A stretch of DNA of 64,000 nt from Burkholderia ambifaria (GCF_001443045.1 NZ_LKPJ01000008.1:31774-95773); one strand, 5' to 3'. Shown: positions 29,593 to 37,966, counted from the stretch's first letter. A program made the numbers and translations. Notes: generated by a model not told the origin, from the sequence alone.

Positions 29593-30637
29593 GATTGTCG
29601 ACGCCTGCGGATTCGAAGCTCGCCATCTCGGTGAGGAACGCGGCCGCCGCGCGCACCAGCGGCAGCGCGAGCGCGGCGCCCGTGCCTTCACCGAGCCGCA
29701 GGTCGAGCGCGAGCAGCGGCTTCGCGCCGAAATGCTCGAGCATGCGCCGGTGGCCGGCCTCGTGCGACGTATGCGAAAACACGCAGTAGTCGCGCACACC
29801 GGGCGCGATGCGCTCGGCGACGAGCAGCGCGGCCGTCGCGATGAAACCGTCGACGAGGATCGTCATCCGCTCGCTCGCGGCCGCGAGATACGCGCCCGTC
29901 ATCATCGCGATCTCGAAGCCGCCGAACGTCGCAAGCACGTCGAGCGGCGCGATCGCGTGCGAATGCCGGACGAGCGCGCGGCCGAGCACCGCGCGCTTGT
30001 GTGCGAGCCCCTGGTCGTCGAGGCCCGTGCCGCGCCCGACGCACGCGTCGATCGGCACGTCGAGCAGCCGGCTCATCAGGCATGCGGCCGACGACGTGTT
30101 CGCGATCCCCATCTCACCGAAGCCGATCACGTTCGTGCCGAGCGATGCGTGCAGACGTACGCGTGCGGCGCCGGCCGCGAGCGCGGTGTTCGCCTCGTCG
30201 CGCGTCATCGCGGGCTCAACCGCGAAGTTGCGCGTGCCGCGCGCGATCGGCAGCGACACGAGCCGGTCGGACACCGGCAGCGGCGACGCGACGCCCGCAT
30301 CGACGATCTCGAGCACGCTCTGCGCGACACCCGAGAACGCATTGATCGCCGCGCCGCCGGCCAGGAAGTTCGCGACCATCTGCGCGGTGACCGACTGCGG
30401 ATACGGGCTCACGCCCTCGGCCGCGATCCCGTGGTCGCCGGCGAACACGATCGTGACGGGGCGCTGCACCTGCGGCCGCTCGGTATGCTGGATCAGGCCG
30501 ATCTGCAGCGCGATCGCCTCGAGCTGGCCAAGACTGCCCGGCGGCTTGGTCTTGTGATCGATCACATGCTGCAGGCGCTTGCGCAGCGTGTCGTCGAGCG
30601 GCGCGATCGCGGGCGGGAAGTCGGTCGGTTTCGTCAT
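29582..30637 (-). CDS. cobT: Nicotinate-nucleotide--dimethylbenzimidazole phosphoribosyltransferase
   Basis: Makes alpha-ribazole phosphate, the lower-ligand nucleotide of cobalamin. The 351-residue protein has the family marks KPPGSLGQLEAIALQIGLIQ, VFAGDHGIAAEGVSPYP, GEMGIANTSSAA with the catalytic-Glu neighbourhood, GRGTGLDDQGLAHK and FGGFEIAMMTGAYL. The stop overlaps the cobS start and a 52-base gap separates it from btuD, so it belongs to the riboswitch-led operon. Confidence 0.95.
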   Translation of the reverse strand: MTKPTDFPPAIAPLDDTLRKRLQHVIDHKTKPPGSLGQLEAIALQIGLIQHTERPQVQRPVTIVFAGDHGIAAEGVSPYPQSVTAQMVANFLAGGAAINAFSGVAQSVLEIVDAGVASPLPVSDRLVSLPIARGTRNFAVEPAMTRDEANTALAAGAARVRLHASLGTNVIGFGEMGIANTSSAACLMSRLLDVPIDACVGRGTGLDDQGLAHKRAVLGRALVRHSHAIAPLDVLATFGGFEIAMMTGAYLAAASERMTILVDGFIATAALLVAERIAPGVRDYCVFSHTSHEAGHRRMLEHFGAKPLLALDLRLGEGTGAALALPLVRAAAAFLTEMASFESAGVDNRDA

Positions 30638-30689
30638 CGGAAGGTTGCCTCGTTGGCGCGGCCGCTGCCGCGCATCGAAAGAAGGGAGT

Positions 30690-31502
30690 TCATCGCCGCT
30701 CGGGCCACGCAGGCAGCAGCGCGTCGCGGCCGTTCTCGCGAATCAGCACGAGCGGATAGCCGAACGCGTCGCTCGCGCGCGCCGGCGTCAGCACGTCGTG
30801 CACGGGGCCCGCCCACGCATGGCCGCGGCCGTCGAGCAACAGCGCGTGCGTCGCGAAACGCCGCGCGAGATTCAGGTCGTGGCACGAGAACAGCACCGTG
30901 CACGGGCCCGCGTCGAGCCACGCGCCCAGCGCGGTCAGGCCATCGATCTGGTGATGCAGGTCGAGATGGGCGAGCGGTTCGTCGAGCAGCATCAGCGGCG
31001 CGTCCTGGCACAGGGTCGCGGCCAGCGCGACGCGCTGCCGCTCGCCGCCCGACAGCGACAGCACGTCGCGCGACGCGAGCTCGGCGAGCCCGAACGTCGC
31101 GAGCGCGGCGCGCGCGGCCGCACGGTCCTCGTCACGCTCCCAGCCCCAGCCACCGAGATACGGAAAGCGGTTGAGCAGCACCGTGTCGAATACCGTCGCG
31201 CTGAACGCGTCGTGCAGTTGTTGCGGCATCAGCGCGCGGCGCCGCGCGAGCGCTTCGGGCGACCACGCGGCGAGCGGCCGGCCGTCGATCTCGATGTGAC
31301 CGCCGGCCGGCTGCTGCAGGCCCGCGAGCGTCGCGAGCAGCGTCGTCTTGCCTGCGCCGTTCGGCCCCGCGACGCACCAGATCTCGCCGGGCCGGAACTC
31401 TTGCGTGAAGCCGTCGAGCAGCGTCCGTGCGCCGGCCTTCAGCGTCAGGTCGACCGCCGCGCAGGCCATGTCGCCGCCGGTGTGCGATACGGTGTGCGTC
31501 AT
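30690..31502 (-). CDS. btuD: Cobalamin-type ABC transporter ATP-binding protein
   Basis: ATPase of a type II ABC importer, 270 residues. Walker A is GPNGAGKTTLLATLAGL near residue 46, the Q-loop follows at PQQLHDAF, the signature reads LSGGERQRVALA, Walker B PLMLLDEPLAHLD, and the H-loop histidine lies in SCHDLNLARRFA. The ATG overlaps the btuC stop by four bases. The riboswitch and the cobT-cobS-cobC neighbours indicate corrinoid rather than iron-siderophore transport. Confidence 0.9.
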   Translation of the reverse strand: MTHTVSHTGGDMACAAVDLTLKAGARTLLDGFTQEFRPGEIWCVAGPNGAGKTTLLATLAGLQQPAGGHIEIDGRPLAAWSPEALARRRALMPQQLHDAFSATVFDTVLLNRFPYLGGWGWERDEDRAAARAALATFGLAELASRDVLSLSGGERQRVALAATLCQDAPLMLLDEPLAHLDLHHQIDGLTALGAWLDAGPCTVLFSCHDLNLARRFATHALLLDGRGHAWAGPVHDVLTPARASDAFGYPLVLIRENGRDALLPAWPERR

Positions 31503-32518
31503 CGCATCGGTCTCCTCAGCAACATCCACAGGAACACCGGCACGCCGATCAACGCGGTCATCACGCCGACCGGCAATTGCACGGGCGCGATCGCGGTGCG
31601 CGCGAGCAGGTCCGCCGCCATCACGCCGCCGCCGCCCGCGAGCATCGCGGCGGGCAGCAGCATGCGCTGGTCGTTGCCGAATGCGAGCCGCAGCGCGTGC
31701 GGCACGACGAGGCCGACGAAGCCGATCGTGCCGGCCGTCGTCACCGCGGCCGCGGCGGCCAGCGACGCGACGAGGTAGATCCGCATGCGCAGTCTCGCGA
31801 CCGGCACGCCAAGCGCATGTGCAGTCGCGTCGCCGCGCAGCAGCACGTTGAGTTGCGGCGCGGCCGGCAGCGCGACGCAGGCGGCCACCAGCAGCGCACC
31901 CCATGCGAACCAGGGCGCCGTCACGCCGTTCAGGTCGCCCGTCAGCCAGAAGATGATGCCGCGCAGCCGCGCATCGGGCGCGAGCGACAGCAGCAGCGTG
32001 ACGAGCGCGCCCCACCCGGCCGCGATCACGACACCGGTGAGCAGCAGCCGCGGCGACGCATCGCGCGAATCGCCGCGCCACAGCTCGCGGCGAGCCAGCC
32101 CGAGCACGAGCGCGACCGACGCGAGCGAGCCGGCGAACGCGGACGCATCGACGAGCCACCACGCGGCGCCCGCGATCATCGCGACGAGCGCGAAGCCCGC
32201 CGCGCCGCCCGACACGCCGAGCACGTACGGCTCCGCGAGCGGATTGCGCAGCAGCACCTGCAGCAGCGCACCGGCGAGCGCGAGCAGCGCGCCGCAGGCG
32301 AAACCCGCGAGCGCGCGCGGCAGCCGCAGCGTGCGCACGATGTCGGCGAACAGCGCGTCGCCGCCGTGCGGCACGAGCGACGCGAGCGCCTGCCACGGCG
32401 ACATCGGCACGCTGCCGATCGACAGCGACGCGACGAACAGCAGCGCGACCACGGCCGCAAGCACGGCCCAGATCGCGGCGGCACGCGCGGCGCTCATGCG
32501 GCGTACGGCATCGCGCAT
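31499..32518 (-). CDS. btuC: Cobalamin-type ABC transporter permease (FecCD family)
   Basis: Inner-membrane permease, about 339 residues with some ten membrane helices. FecCD-family motifs include TLRLPRALAGFACGALLALAG, RNPLAEPYVLGVSGGAA and the late GFVGLVVPHALRL that contacts the ATPase. The frame continues upstream to 32683, but residues before Met at 32518 (or Met at 32497) do not belong to the permease: they resemble the C-terminus of BtuB (see the pseudogene entry). No strong ribosome site distinguishes the two starts. Confidence 0.88.
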   Translation of the reverse strand: MRDAVRRMSAARAAAIWAVLAAVVALLFVASLSIGSVPMSPWQALASLVPHGGDALFADIVRTLRLPRALAGFACGALLALAGALLQVLLRNPLAEPYVLGVSGGAAGFALVAMIAGAAWWLVDASAFAGSLASVALVLGLARRELWRGDSRDASPRLLLTGVVIAAGWGALVTLLLSLAPDARLRGIIFWLTGDLNGVTAPWFAWGALLVAACVALPAAPQLNVLLRGDATAHALGVPVARLRMRIYLVASLAAAAAVTTAGTIGFVGLVVPHALRLAFGNDQRMLLPAAMLAGGGGVMAADLLARTAIAPVQLPVGVMTALIGVPVFLWMLLRRPMR

Positions 32519-32542
32519 GACGCGCGACAGGTCGGCTGACCA

Positions 32543-32922
32543 CTGTTGCCGACCGAGCGCGGCACGGGCGTCGCGCTTCGGCGCGTTGTAGGCATACGCA
32601 AGCTCGTTATCCTTGTCGAACGGGTTGTTGCGCCGCACGCCGGCCATACCGGCATGCAACGGCCGCGATCCGCCGGGCCGCACCTTCGCGCGACCGGCGT
32701 TCTGCGCAATATAGTGGAAGGTGCCGCATCGGGTCGATCGGCGTGGTGACGACGAGCGTCGGCGCCGATCCCGGACGAATCGGCGTCCGCCGCGGCCTGC
32801 GCGACGGCGGCAAGCGGTACGCCGCGGCGTGCGCCGAATGCCGTGCGGACGATTGGGGTCAGCATCGAAGACAAGTCCCGTGAAGCACTGCGCGCCCCGC
32901 TTCCCCGCAGGCCGCGCGTCAT
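32543..32922 (-). pseudogene. btuB: Remnant of a btuB TonB-dependent receptor gene
   Basis: About 380 bases between riboswitch and btuC contain scraps of a receptor gene that would normally be about 1.8 kb. From 32922 or 32865 a signal-peptide-like segment reads GVPLAAVAQAAADADSSG. After a frame change, GSAPTLVVTTPIDP (about 32729-32770) looks like the TonB-box/plug start of BtuB (TLVVTA). Further on, NNPFDKDNELAYAYNAPKR (about 32571-32627) matches the receptor C-terminus, where BtuB has NLFDKDYE..YGYxTxGR. Most of the plug and barrel are missing. The location between a cobalamin riboswitch and btuC is where a functional btuB would be expected. The identification rests on short motifs. Confidence 0.55.
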
Positions 32923-32939
32923 GAAGCCGTGCTGGCTCC

Positions 32940-33180
32940 TCGCCTCGGCCGGTATCCGGGCTGGCGGCGTACCGGCTCGCCTTCCCGCGCGTGTCACGCG
33001 CAGTGGCCCGCGCCCGCGTGCGACCTGCACGCGAAACGCGCCCGAGCCGGCCTGCGTCACGCGACGCGGCCGCTTACCGTTGCGGGGGCAGCGCAGGTTG
33101 GCGATCTCCGGGCGGAGCGCGCGGCCTGCTTCCCGTTTAGTTTAACCGCGCGACGCACGCGCGAGCACCGAGGCGGCGCC
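32940..33180 (-). ncRNA. Cobalamin riboswitch (AdoCbl class)
   Basis: Read on the minus strand, the conserved pieces occur in order: GGTGC (33165-33169), GGGAAGCAGG (33125-33134), the core CGCTGCCCCCGCAACGGTAA (within 33071-33093), and the B12 box AGCCCGGATACCGGCC (32947-32962). These are diagnostic of the cobalamin aptamer, and the roughly 240-base span is normal. It precedes the btuB remnant and the btuC-btuD-cobT-cobS-cobC operon, so corrinoid should repress that operon. Exact ends and the expression platform are not resolved; since btuB is eroded, the original sequestered ribosome site may no longer control anything useful. Confidence 0.9.
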
Positions 33181-33363
33181 AGTTTAGGAGCCGGCCGCGC
33201 GAGCGTCAAGAAAGCGGCCGGACGCGTGCCTGGCGCGCGCCGCGAACACGCCGGAGCCGTGTATTCGCGGCAAGAAGCCGGGGTGTTACGACTGGAAACG
33301 TTACAGATGTCGGAATGCGCGTTATTCCGCGCTAAAATGCTGGGTCTTTAGAGGACGCAGCAG
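33181..33363. promoter_or_regulatory. Divergent promoter region, riboswitch operon / zapB-like gene
   Basis: No gene is seen. The minus-strand promoter of the riboswitch transcript must lie here. On the plus strand a TAAAAT box (33333-33338) and the ribosome site GAGGA stand before the zapB-like ATG; GGAATGCGCGTTATTCC (33312-33328) is a short inverted repeat of unknown meaning. Confidence 0.4.
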
Positions 33364-33714
33364 ATGCTCAACGAACTCGAAACTTTATCTCAAAATATTG
33401 GCCGTCTGATCTCGCTGAACAAGCGCTATCACTCGGAACGGCTCGCGCTCGAGGAGCAGGTCGCGCAAATGCGCGCGGAAGCGGACGCGGTCCGCGCGGA
33501 ACTTGCGCAACTGCGCGACGAACGCAATGCGCTCGCGGCCGAGCGCGACACGCTGTCGGCGAAGATCGACGACGCCCAGGTCAAACTGAACGCGATTCTC
33601 GAAAAGCTGCCGCGCACGAAGAATGCGGAGCAAACCGACAACCAGCTCGACCTGCTGGATGCGCAGGCGCGCACGGATAGCGACGACGCGGCCAGCCACG
33701 GAGAACATGCATGA
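33364..33714 (+). CDS. ZapB-like coiled-coil cell-division protein
   Basis: A 116-residue protein, nearly all coiled coil from about residue 5 to 80 (repeated LxxLxxERNALAAERD pattern), with an acidic disordered tail. It resembles the short coiled-coil family encoded directly before zapA in many proteobacteria, comparable to ZapB, which crosslinks ZapA at the Z-ring. Its stop overlaps the zapA start (ATGA), supporting joint function. Coiled-coil similarity is unspecific, so the exact name is less sure than the context. Confidence 0.75.
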   Translation: MLNELETLSQNIGRLISLNKRYHSERLALEEQVAQMRAEADAVRAELAQLRDERNALAAERDTLSAKIDDAQVKLNAILEKLPRTKNAEQTDNQLDLLDAQARTDSDDAASHGEHA

Positions 33715-34025
33715 GCACCAAGCAGATCGAAGTCTCGATTCTCGGTCAGCCCTATCGGCTCGCCTGTTCGGCCGAGACCGAAGCGGCGCTGCTCGAGGCC
33801 GTCGCGCGCGTCGACGCCGAAATGTCGAAGATCCGCGCGAACAGCTCGGTGCGCGGCACCGATCGCATCGCGGTAATGGCGGCATTGTCGCTCGCATCCG
33901 AATTGCTGCGGCTGCAAACGAGCGTGCGGCACGGTGAAGCATTTCCGGCGGAAGAAATCCGTCGTACAATGCATCAGATGAACGAACAGCTCGGCGCGGT
34001 GCTCGCACAGCACGAGACGCAGTAA
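33711..34025 (+). CDS. zapA: Cell division protein ZapA
   Basis: Stabilises FtsZ filaments at mid-cell. The 104-residue protein has the N-terminal globular part (IEVSILGQPYRLACSAETEAALLEAV), the conserved VRGTDRIAVMAALSLASELL, and a C-terminal coiled coil. The start is coupled to the upstream ZapB-like gene. The 6S RNA gene lies directly downstream, a linkage conserved across beta- and gammaproteobacteria. Confidence 0.92.
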   Translation: MSTKQIEVSILGQPYRLACSAETEAALLEAVARVDAEMSKIRANSSVRGTDRIAVMAALSLASELLRLQTSVRHGEAFPAEEIRRTMHQMNEQLGAVLAQHETQ

Positions 34026-34104
34026 CGTTTGATCGATGCGTCGATTCCCCTTGATCTCGGCGATCAACGGTGGTCAAATTGGCGCAACGAAACACAGTTC
34101 AGTC

Positions 34105-34287
34105 AGCTTCCCTGCCTGGTTCGCCAAGGTCATATATTCCTTGAACCAATGCCATGTGCACGGTTGCGGAAATTTGTAGCACGGGCGCGCGCGTCACTCT
34201 GTCTGATGTACCCGATGTGCTGCTAACTGCGACCAATTCTGAACCCCAGGTTCAGGATGCCGGCCTAGCGGCCAAGGCGGGGGCCTA
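34105..34287 (+). ncRNA. ssrS: 6S RNA
   Basis: The roughly 180 bases after zapA have the features of 6S RNA, which binds sigma-70 RNA polymerase as an open-promoter mimic. The closing stem pairs CCCTGCCTGG (34110-34119) with CCAAGGCGGGG (34272-34282). An internal hairpin such as TCTGAACCCCAGGTTCAGGA sits near the 3' side, equivalent to the E. coli CTTGAACCAAGGGTTCAAGG, followed by GCCGGCCTAGCGGCC. CCTTGAACCAATGCCATGTGC is on the 5' side. Position just after zapA is the conserved location. Ends are approximate, and processing sites cannot be read here. Confidence 0.85.
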
Positions 34288-34290
34288 TCC

Positions 34291-34325
34291 AACGGCATCG
34301 GGCGAGTCCCGATGCCGTTTCCTTT
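34291..34325 (+). terminator. Terminator after 6S RNA
   Basis: AACGGCATCGGG and CCCGATGCCGTT form a perfect 12-bp stem with a five-base loop, followed by TCCTTTTG. Confidence 0.85.
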
Positions 34326-34357
34326 TGTAGCAGCCTCTTTCTGCGTCGATCACGACC

Positions 34358-34819
34358 ATGCAATACTGGCTGATGAAGTCCGAACCGGACGAAGCAAGCA
34401 TCGACGACCTCGCGCACGCGCCGCAGCATTCGCTGCCCTGGACCGGCGTGCGCAACTATCAGGCGCGCAATTTCATGCGCGACACGATGAAGATCGGCGA
34501 CGGTGTGCTGTTCTATCACTCGAGTTGCCCCGAGCCAGGCATCGCGGGCCTCGCCGAAGTCTCGTCGACACCCTACCCCGATCCCACCCAGTTCGATCCC
34601 AAAAGCCCGTATTACGATCCGAAGTCGACGCAGGAAGCACCACGCTGGCTGCTCGTCGACGTGCGCTTCGTGAAAAAGTCGCCGCTCGTGCCGCTCGCCG
34701 CGCTGCGCGAACACGACGAACTCGCCGACATGCGCGTGCTCGCGCGCGGCAACCGACTGTCGATCACGCCCGTCACGCGCGCCGAATGGCGCTTCATCAC
34801 CGAAAAGCTGATGAAGTAG
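34358..34819 (+). CDS. EVE domain-containing protein
   Basis: A 153-residue PUA-like EVE-domain protein related to human THYN1. Hallmarks are YWLMKSEPDEASIDDL at the N-terminus, WTGVRNYQARNFMRD, GDGVLFYHSSC and WLLVDVRFV. EVE domains bind modified bases such as 5-methylcytosine or modified RNA, so a role in reading nucleic-acid modification is likely but unproven. It replaces the fau (ygfA) gene that follows 6S RNA in enterobacteria. Confidence 0.88.
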   Translation: MQYWLMKSEPDEASIDDLAHAPQHSLPWTGVRNYQARNFMRDTMKIGDGVLFYHSSCPEPGIAGLAEVSSTPYPDPTQFDPKSPYYDPKSTQEAPRWLLVDVRFVKKSPLVPLAALREHDELADMRVLARGNRLSITPVTRAEWRFITEKLMK

Positions 34820-34922
34820 GCGCACGCAGTAAGGCGCGTGCAGCTCGCGCACGCCAAAGGTCAAATCCGGTCAACACGCGCCACGATCACGGAACTCGCG
34901 GAGCGTTCGCGCGGCCTAAGCA

Positions 34923-34957
34923 ACCGCTGTCGTCCGATCGGGCGACGGCCGTTTTTT
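34923..34957 (+). terminator. Probable terminator after the EVE gene
   Basis: An imperfect GC stem (CCGCTGTCGTCC with GGGCGACGGCCG around GATC) followed by six T residues. It lies about 100 bases after the stop. Confidence 0.6.
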
Positions 34958-35024
34958 GTCGCGCGGTACGCCCGCGTCGCGCACGCGTGATCCGCGTGCG
35001 CGCCCTCGCACAAGGAATCCAACA

Positions 35025-35765
35025 ATGACCAAGAAATCCACACTCGCGCTGTCGCTCGCCCTCGCCGTCGCCGTGCCCGTCGCGCTGACGCTCGCGTCGC
35101 CGGCCGCGCACGCGCAAACTGCGAACCCGCACTTTCCGGAGCCGGCGGGCGTGCTGTCGCTGTCGTCGCAGGCCAGCGCCGACGTGCCGCAGGACATCAT
35201 CCACATCACGCTGTTCTACGAACAGCAGGCGAAGGACCCGGGCAGCCTGACGTCCGCGCTGAACCAGCGCGCCGATGCGGCGCTCGCACAGGCGAAGGGC
35301 GTATCGGGCGTCACCGCACACACCGGCGCGTTCTCCGTATATCCGAGCACCGATCGCGACGGGAAAATCTCCGCATGGCGCGGCCGTACCGAAGTCGTGC
35401 TCGAATCGCGCGACTTCGCGGCGGCGTCGAAACTCGCGGGCCAGTTGTCGAACCAGATGCAGGTCGCGAACGTCGAGTTCTCGCTGTCGCCCGAAGCGCA
35501 GCGTGCGGCCGAGCAGAAGCTCACGACCGAAGCGATCAAGTCGTTCCGTGCACGCGCGGACGAAGCCGCGAAGGCCTTCGGCTACAGCAGCTACTCGATT
35601 CGCGACGTGAACGTCGGCGGCGGCCGCAATGTGCAGCCGTACACGCGCATGATGGCGATGGCCGCGGCGCCGATGGACAACGCGAAGATGAGCGCGCCGA
35701 TCTCGGTCGAAGGCGGCAAGGCGACCGTGTCGGTGACGGTCAACGGCTCGGTGCAGATGAAGTAA
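35025..35765 (+). CDS. SIMPL-domain periplasmic protein (DUF541)
   Basis: A 246-residue exported protein. The signal peptide ends SPAAHAQ, and the mature part begins with VLSLSSQASADVPQDIIHITL, a SIMPL/DUF541 start. The domain continues through WRGRTEVVLESRDFAAASKLAGQ and FRARADEAAKAFGYSSYSIRDVNVGG. E. coli YggE of this family is linked to oxidative-stress defence; others bind signalling complexes, so the role here is open. The frame extends to 34956, but AAGGA before the 35025 ATG and the signal peptide set the start. Confidence 0.87.
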   Translation: MTKKSTLALSLALAVAVPVALTLASPAAHAQTANPHFPEPAGVLSLSSQASADVPQDIIHITLFYEQQAKDPGSLTSALNQRADAALAQAKGVSGVTAHTGAFSVYPSTDRDGKISAWRGRTEVVLESRDFAAASKLAGQLSNQMQVANVEFSLSPEAQRAAEQKLTTEAIKSFRARADEAAKAFGYSSYSIRDVNVGGGRNVQPYTRMMAMAAAPMDNAKMSAPISVEGGKATVSVTVNGSVQMK

Positions 35766-35793
35766 CGCGCATCGCGCGACGCTCGGCAGATGC

Positions 35794-35823
35794 GAAAACG
35801 CCGGCCCGAAGGCCGGCGTTTTC
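35794..35823. terminator. Bidirectional terminator, SIMPL gene / lgt
   Basis: GAAAACGCCGGCC and GGCCGGCGTTTTC form a perfect 13-bp stem with a CGAA tetraloop; A and T tracts within the arms allow use from both sides. Confidence 0.85.
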
Positions 35824-35933
35824 ATTTGTGATCCTGCGCTTTGCGATCCTGCGGTCGGTGCGCATGCCGATCGTGCGCATCGGCATCGCATCACGCGTCA
35901 TACGTCACACGGAGCGCGCATGACACAACTCCA

Positions 35934-36824
35934 TTACGCAACCGCATTCGCCGCGCGGCGGCGATACGCCCACACCATCAGCGCAATGCCCGTGAGAATC
36001 ATCGGCAGCGACAGCCACTGCCCCATCGACAGGCCGAGGGCGAGCAGGCCAAGGAAATCGTCCGGTTCGCGCGCGAATTCGACCGTGAAGCGCGCGAGCC
36101 CGTAGCCGATCAGGAACAGCGCGGACACCGCCCCCATCGGCCGCGGCTTGCGCGAGAAGAAGAACAGCGCGAAGAACAGCGCAATGCCTTCGAGCGCGAT
36201 TTCGTAGAGCTGCGAAGGATGGCGCGGCAGCATCTGGTATTGCATGAACACGTCGGCGAGATGCCACTTCTCGACGAGCGCCGGATGCTTCGGCAGCCAT
36301 GCCGCGTCGTCGCGCATCGCGCCCGGGAACATCATCGCCCACGGCGAATTCGGATCGGTCACGCGACCCCACAGCTCGCCGTTGATGAAGTTGCCGAGCC
36401 GCCCGGCCGCGAGCCCCGTCGGCACCATCGGCGCCACGAAATCGGTGACCTGCAGCCAGTGGCGCTTGCGCTGCCACGCGAACAGCGCCATCGCGAGCGT
36501 CACGCCCAGGAAGCCGCCGTGGAACGACATCCCGCCCTCCCACACCTTGAACACGTCGAGCGGATGCGAGAAGTAGAAGTCGGCCTTGTAGAACAGCACG
36601 TAGCCGAGCCGGCCGCCGAGCACGGTGCCGAGCACGCCGTAGAACATCATGTCGTCGATGTCCTTCGCGGTCCAGCCCTGCGCCGCGACATGCGGCAGCT
36701 TCAGGCGGATCCGGCCGACGACGATCGCCGCGATGAAGCCGACGAGATACATGAGGCCGTACCAGCGCACGGCCAGCGGCCCGAGGTGGATCGCTACGGG
36801 GTCGAAATTCGGGTGAATGATCAT
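35934..36824 (-). CDS. lgt: Prolipoprotein diacylglyceryl transferase
   Basis: Inner-membrane enzyme that attaches diacylglycerol to the lipobox cysteine of prolipoproteins, the first step of lipoprotein maturation. The 296-residue protein has about seven membrane helices. [15 protein letters not shown] near residue 20, SFHGGFLG near 100, and the Lgt signature [14 protein letters not shown] near 140 hold the known essential His/Arg/Asn residues. The ATG at 36824 gives [19 protein letters not shown], the usual start. Its LysR neighbour reads in the same direction but is probably separate. Confidence 0.96.
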   Translation of the reverse strand: MIIHPNFDPVAIHLGPLAVRWYGLMYLVGFIAAIVVGRIRLKLPHVAAQGWTAKDIDDMMFYGVLGTVLGGRLGYVLFYKADFYFSHPLDVFKVWEGGMSFHGGFLGVTLAMALFAWQRKRHWLQVTDFVAPMVPTGLAAGRLGNFINGELWGRVTDPNSPWAMMFPGAMRDDAAWLPKHPALVEKWHLADVFMQYQMLPRHPSQLYEIALEGIALFFALFFFSRKPRPMGAVSALFLIGYGLARFTVEFAREPDDFLGLLALGLSMGQWLSLPMILTGIALMVWAYRRRAANAVA

Positions 36825-36913
36825 GGGTTAGCGATGAAGTTTTCGAATGCGGTACGGCGCTCGCACCGGCGCCGCACCGCGCATTGGACGGCGCCGGCGC
36901 GCCATCGTTCGCA

Positions 36914-37831
36914 TCACGCGGCGAGACCGTGTGCGCGCACGACGTCGATGAAACCGGCAAGCACGGGGCTGACATCCCCCGTGCGCCACACGAGGCCCGT
37001 CTCGACGACCGGCGCGTCGCCGGCGAGCGGCCGGTAGACCACGCCGGTGCGCCGCAGGTTACGCAGCGACTGCGGCACCAGTGCGACACCCATGCCGGCC
37101 GACACGAGGCTGACGATCGTCTGCATCTGGATCGCCTCCTGGCCGATGCGCGGGGTTTCCCCCGCCGCGCCGTAGCAGCCCGTAATGATGTCATAAAAGC
37201 CGGGCGCCAAACGGCGCGGGAAGATCACGAGCGGCAACGCGGCCAGCTCGGCCAGATGCACGGGTTCGTCTTCGGGCACGTCCGGCGCCGCGGCCGCCGG
37301 CATCGCGACCACCAGCGGCTCGCGCACGACCGGCAGGTACGACAGCCCGGCCGCGTGGCGCGGCGGCACGGGCGGAATCACGAGCCCCGCGTCGATGCGG
37401 CCCGCGACGAGTTCGTCGATCTGCACGTCGCTCGTCGCCTCCGCGAGCTGCAGCCGCACCTGCGGATAGCGCGCGCCGAACGCGCGCAGCAGCGACGGCA
37501 GCAGCCCGTAATCGGCGGTCGACACGAACGCGAGCGACAGCGAACCGGCTTCGCCGCGCGCGAGGCGCCGTGCGAGCGGCGGCAGCGCGTCGGCCGACGC
37601 GAGCAGCCTGCGCACGTCGGGCAGCAGCGCGGCACCCACCGCCGTCAGCGCAACCGAGCGCTTGGTGCGCACGAACAGCGCGACACCGAGCGCATCCTCG
37701 AGCGCCCGGATCGCCTGCGACAGCGGCGGCTGCGTCATCGACAGGCGCTCGGCTGCGCGGCCGAAATGGCGCTCGTCGGCGACGGTCACGAAATAGCGCC
37801 ACTGGCGCAGGTCGGGTGTCGGGTCGGCCAT
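36914..37831 (-). CDS. LysR-family transcription regulator divergent from ilvD
   Basis: A 305-residue regulator. The N-terminal winged helix-turn-helix reads RYFVTVADERHFGRAAERLSMTQPPLSQAI; residues about 90-300 are the periplasmic-binding-like effector domain. The arrangement, divergent from ilvD with 135 bases between, is the classic layout for a LysR protein acting on the neighbouring gene, so branched-chain amino acid control is a reasonable guess. The ligand is unknown. Confidence 0.88.
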   Translation of the reverse strand: MADPTPDLRQWRYFVTVADERHFGRAAERLSMTQPPLSQAIRALEDALGVALFVRTKRSVALTAVGAALLPDVRRLLASADALPPLARRLARGEAGSLSLAFVSTADYGLLPSLLRAFGARYPQVRLQLAEATSDVQIDELVAGRIDAGLVIPPVPPRHAAGLSYLPVVREPLVVAMPAAAAPDVPEDEPVHLAELAALPLVIFPRRLAPGFYDIITGCYGAAGETPRIGQEAIQMQTIVSLVSAGMGVALVPQSLRNLRRTGVVYRPLAGDAPVVETGLVWRTGDVSPVLAGFIDVVRAHGLAA

Positions 37832-37966
37832 GCTTCACTCATTCGCAAAACGACTTAATAGGCGACAAATAATATATTGGACATCCCAAACCGGAAACTC
37901 CATTCTTGACTGATCCGAACCGGCGCGCCGTTCGCGGGCGTCGCCAATACAACGATGGAGCTCCCC
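37832..37966. promoter_or_regulatory. LysR / ilvD divergent promoter region
   Basis: The segment 37850-37890 is A/T-rich (ACAAATAATATATTGG), unlike its surroundings, and is the likely operator and promoter zone. The ribosome site for ilvD is GGAG at 37957-37960. Confidence 0.45.

Noticed and set aside
32494-33060. Frame of 188 codons across the riboswitch and btuC start as an intact gene
   Set aside because: It passes through the riboswitch core and shows receptor-like residues only in a short part, so it is treated as part of a decayed btuB.
34029-34226. 65-codon frame after zapA
   Set aside because: It lies inside the 6S RNA gene and has no protein features.
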